A DNA stretch of 64,000 nucleotides. Origin: Sporosalibacterium faouarense (lineage in GTDB: Bacteria; Bacillota; Clostridia; Tissierellales; VENL01). Within the stretch, counting starts at the first letter, position 1. Each line of letters begins with the position of its first letter. The stretch spans positions 1-64,000 of the forward strand of contig NZ_JAETGO010000075.1 in the NCBI RefSeq assembly GCF_016765695.1. The letters are read 5' to 3'. Below are positions 62,867-64,000 of this stretch, piece after piece. A model generated the notes under the pieces. That model did not search any database, was not told the DNA's origin, and saw only the letters and a program-made list of their open reading frames with translations. Made by a program: the position numbers and the translations under genes.

Positions 62867-62947
62867 ATGATTTTGAAAAGTACAATAGCCAATTCATCCA
62901 TAAATATAGGGAAGGAATTAGGGGTTGCAATGGGAGTGTTTTTATGA
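62867..62947 (+). CDS. 26-codon frame bridging SIS and dehydrogenase genes
   Basis: ATG 62867 directly follows the SIS stop; the frame MILKSTIANSSINIG... runs to a TGA that overlaps the dehydrogenase ATG (ATGA). GAGGG lies 10 nt upstream. It may only couple translation, or be a remnant; no family is recognised. Confidence 0.2.
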   Translation: MILKSTIANSSINIGKELGVAMGVFL

Positions 62948-64000
62948 GGAAAATAAAGGTTGGATTAGTAGGATACGGTTATATAGGAAAGGTTCATTCT
63001 GTTGGATATTCAAATATACCAATAGTTATTGATAACTTGGATATAGAAATTGAAATGTCTAAGGTAATTAGAAGAAAAGAATCAATAAAAGAAAAAAATC
63101 TTTGGTTGAGTCTTGGACATGAAATCGAAGATTTAGTTAATGAAGGTGTAGAAATAGCAGATATATGTACACCTAATTATCTTCATAGGTCTCAGGTAGA
63201 ATATTTGGCTAAAAATGGTGTGAATATTTATTGTGAAAAACCATTGGGACTTAATTACGAAGAGTGTACTAGGTTGGCAGATATTACTGAAGAAGAAGAT
63301 ATTATCAATCAAGTTGCTCTCGTTTACAGATTTATGCCAGCTATAGCAAAGGCGAGGAGTTTTTTATTAAATAATGGTTTAGGGGATATAATCAACTTTC
63401 GAGGACATTTATTCCATGGAAGCTATTTAAATCCTAAGCGACCCATTTCATGGAGACTCCAAAGAAACAAATCAGGTGGAGGAGCTCTAGTTGATTTAGG
63501 AATTCATATTGTAGATACAGTAAGATTTCTATTAGGGGAAGTGGAGTCGGTAAAGGCTGAGACTAACACAGTGTTTAAGGAAAGACCAAATGATGATGGA
63601 GGATATTCTATAGTAGATGTAGATGATTGGGGATTAGTCAATTTAGATATGGTAGATGGAGCTAAAGGGACCATTGAAGTTTCAAAAGTATCTGTAAATC
63701 CTTTAGAAGTGTTCAATATTGAAATTTACGGTACAAAGGGGTTTATAAAGATTACTGATAAGGATTTCTATGAACCGAATGTGTTTTTATTTAATAAAGA
63801 CAATAATCTTGAGAAAATAACTATTGCAGATTTTGATCCTTACTCAAGATATTTAAATACTATAATTCCATCACCTAAGATGTCATTAGGCAGTATGATA
63901 GATATGCATCTAGCCAGCCAGGTGAATATCCTAAATAATATTTCAAAAAACAGAATTATTTTTCATGAGACTCCTACTTTTTCAGAAGGAGCTAAATCTC
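62944..64000 (+). CDS. Gfo/Idh/MocA-family oxidoreductase (partial, runs off the window)
   Basis: 352 codons are visible and no stop is reached. Rossmann start MRKIKVGLVGYGYIGKVHSVGYS (GxGxxG), then the family's EKP motif in VNIYCEKPLGLNYEEC (~103), and GGGALVDLGIHIVDTVRFLLGEVESV (~178) in the substrate domain. These NAD(P)-dependent enzymes oxidise or reduce a hydroxyl of sugars, inositols or their phosphates; some start NAD-dependent glycoside cleavage or sugar epimerisation. GGGAGTG is 5 nt before the ATG. It extends the amino-sugar operon. Confidence 0.9.
   Translation, partial: MRKIKVGLVGYGYIGKVHSVGYSNIPIVIDNLDIEIEMSKVIRRKESIKEKNLWLSLGHEIEDLVNEGVEIADICTPNYLHRSQVEYLAKNGVNIYCEKPLGLNYEECTRLADITEEEDIINQVALVYRFMPAIAKARSFLLNNGLGDIINFRGHLFHGSYLNPKRPISWRLQRNKSGGGALVDLGIHIVDTVRFLLGEVESVKAETNTVFKERPNDDGGYSIVDVDDWGLVNLDMVDGAKGTIEVSKVSVNPLEVFNIEIYGTKGFIKITDKDFYEPNVFLFNKDNNLEKITIADFDPYSRYLNTIIPSPKMSLGSMIDMHLASQVNILNNISKNRIIFHETPTFSEGAKS

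Noticed and set aside
1-64000. CRISPR arrays, tRNA or rRNA genes, prophage or toxin-antitoxin modules
   Set aside because: None recognised on either strand by reading. Small tRNAs could be missed without a covariance search.

Overview
The window is AT-rich DNA from a low-GC Gram-positive anaerobe, most like the Clostridia/Tissierellia. Supporting signs are strong AGGAGG ribosome sites, frequent TTG and GTG starts, a FeoA/FeoB/Cys-rich-peptide iron locus, a YesM/YesN-type sugar sensor, a mannose-family PTS, a single-gene short malic enzyme, SLH and BsuPI secreted proteins, and CcpA-type cre boxes. The genus cannot be fixed from the sequence alone. There are no rRNA or tRNA genes, no CRISPR array and no prophage. 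The only mobile-element trace is a probable IS200/IS605 right end at the very start.

Layout. 1-1.7 kb: transposon end, a promoter with a terminated leader or small RNA, a second terminator, then an Erm 23S rRNA methyltransferase preceded by a 14-codon leader peptide carrying the RLR macrolide-arrest motif. 1.8-9.7 kb: YaaA, a LURP-one-like protein, a LysR regulator, a polytopic alpha/beta hydrolase behind a cre-controlled promoter, malic enzyme, and a GLUG-repeat lipoprotein. 9.9-13.1 kb: two tandem paralogous glycosyltransferase-TPR genes (minus strand) and an SLH protein. 13.5-17.4 kb: penicillin-binding-type serine hydrolase, two XRE-cupin regulators and a dipeptide epimerase. 17.6-20.5 kb: feoA, feoB and a small Cys-rich protein. 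20.7-33.5 kb: an OmpR-type two-component system, small alarmone synthetase, chemoreceptor, cupin, DUF438-PAS sensor, BsuPI/FG-GAP protein, cob(I)alamin adenosyltransferase, and a second-type YidC with a possible leader peptide. 33.7-45.3 kb: MATE pump, YibE/F, DtxR-type repressor, AraC regulator with a paired ABC exporter-fold importer (siderophore type), YdcZ transporter pair with a Crp/Fnr regulator, AraC-GyrI regulator, and a DUF1905-C39 fusion. 45.5-54.7 kb: xylose-type sugar sensing and ABC uptake. 56.2-64 kb: a PTS-driven amino-sugar operon that runs off the end.

Regulation seen across loci. (1) The 18-bp motif TTCATAT-TGAG-TTCAYAT followed by exactly 8 nt and a -10 box occurs three times: before the response regulator, before the alarmone synthetase and before yidC. 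This defines a small probable regulon of the two-component system. (2) The inverted repeat GTTAGA-N4-WCTAAC occurs before feoB, before the AraC gene (inside a perfect 40-bp palindrome) and before the ABC pair. Fur-like boxes accompany the feo and ABC copies, and a DtxR-family gene lies beside two of the copies. (3) A 47-bp promoter block is shared (42/47 by eye) by the SLH gene and the Crp/Fnr gene 30 kb away.

How the genes fit. The sugar region pairs membrane-anchored sugar-binding proteins with a histidine kinase and an AraC-type response regulator, which should sense pentose or a related sugar and induce the adjacent ABC transporter under carbon-catabolite control. The last operon would import a sugar by phosphorylation (IIC-IID-IIA-IIB) and process it with NagA, two SIS-domain proteins, a cytoplasmic ceramidase-superfamily hydrolase and a Gfo/Idh/MocA dehydrogenase. 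This enzyme combination does not match a textbook GlcNAc or GalNAc pathway and is the best candidate here for an undescribed catabolic route.
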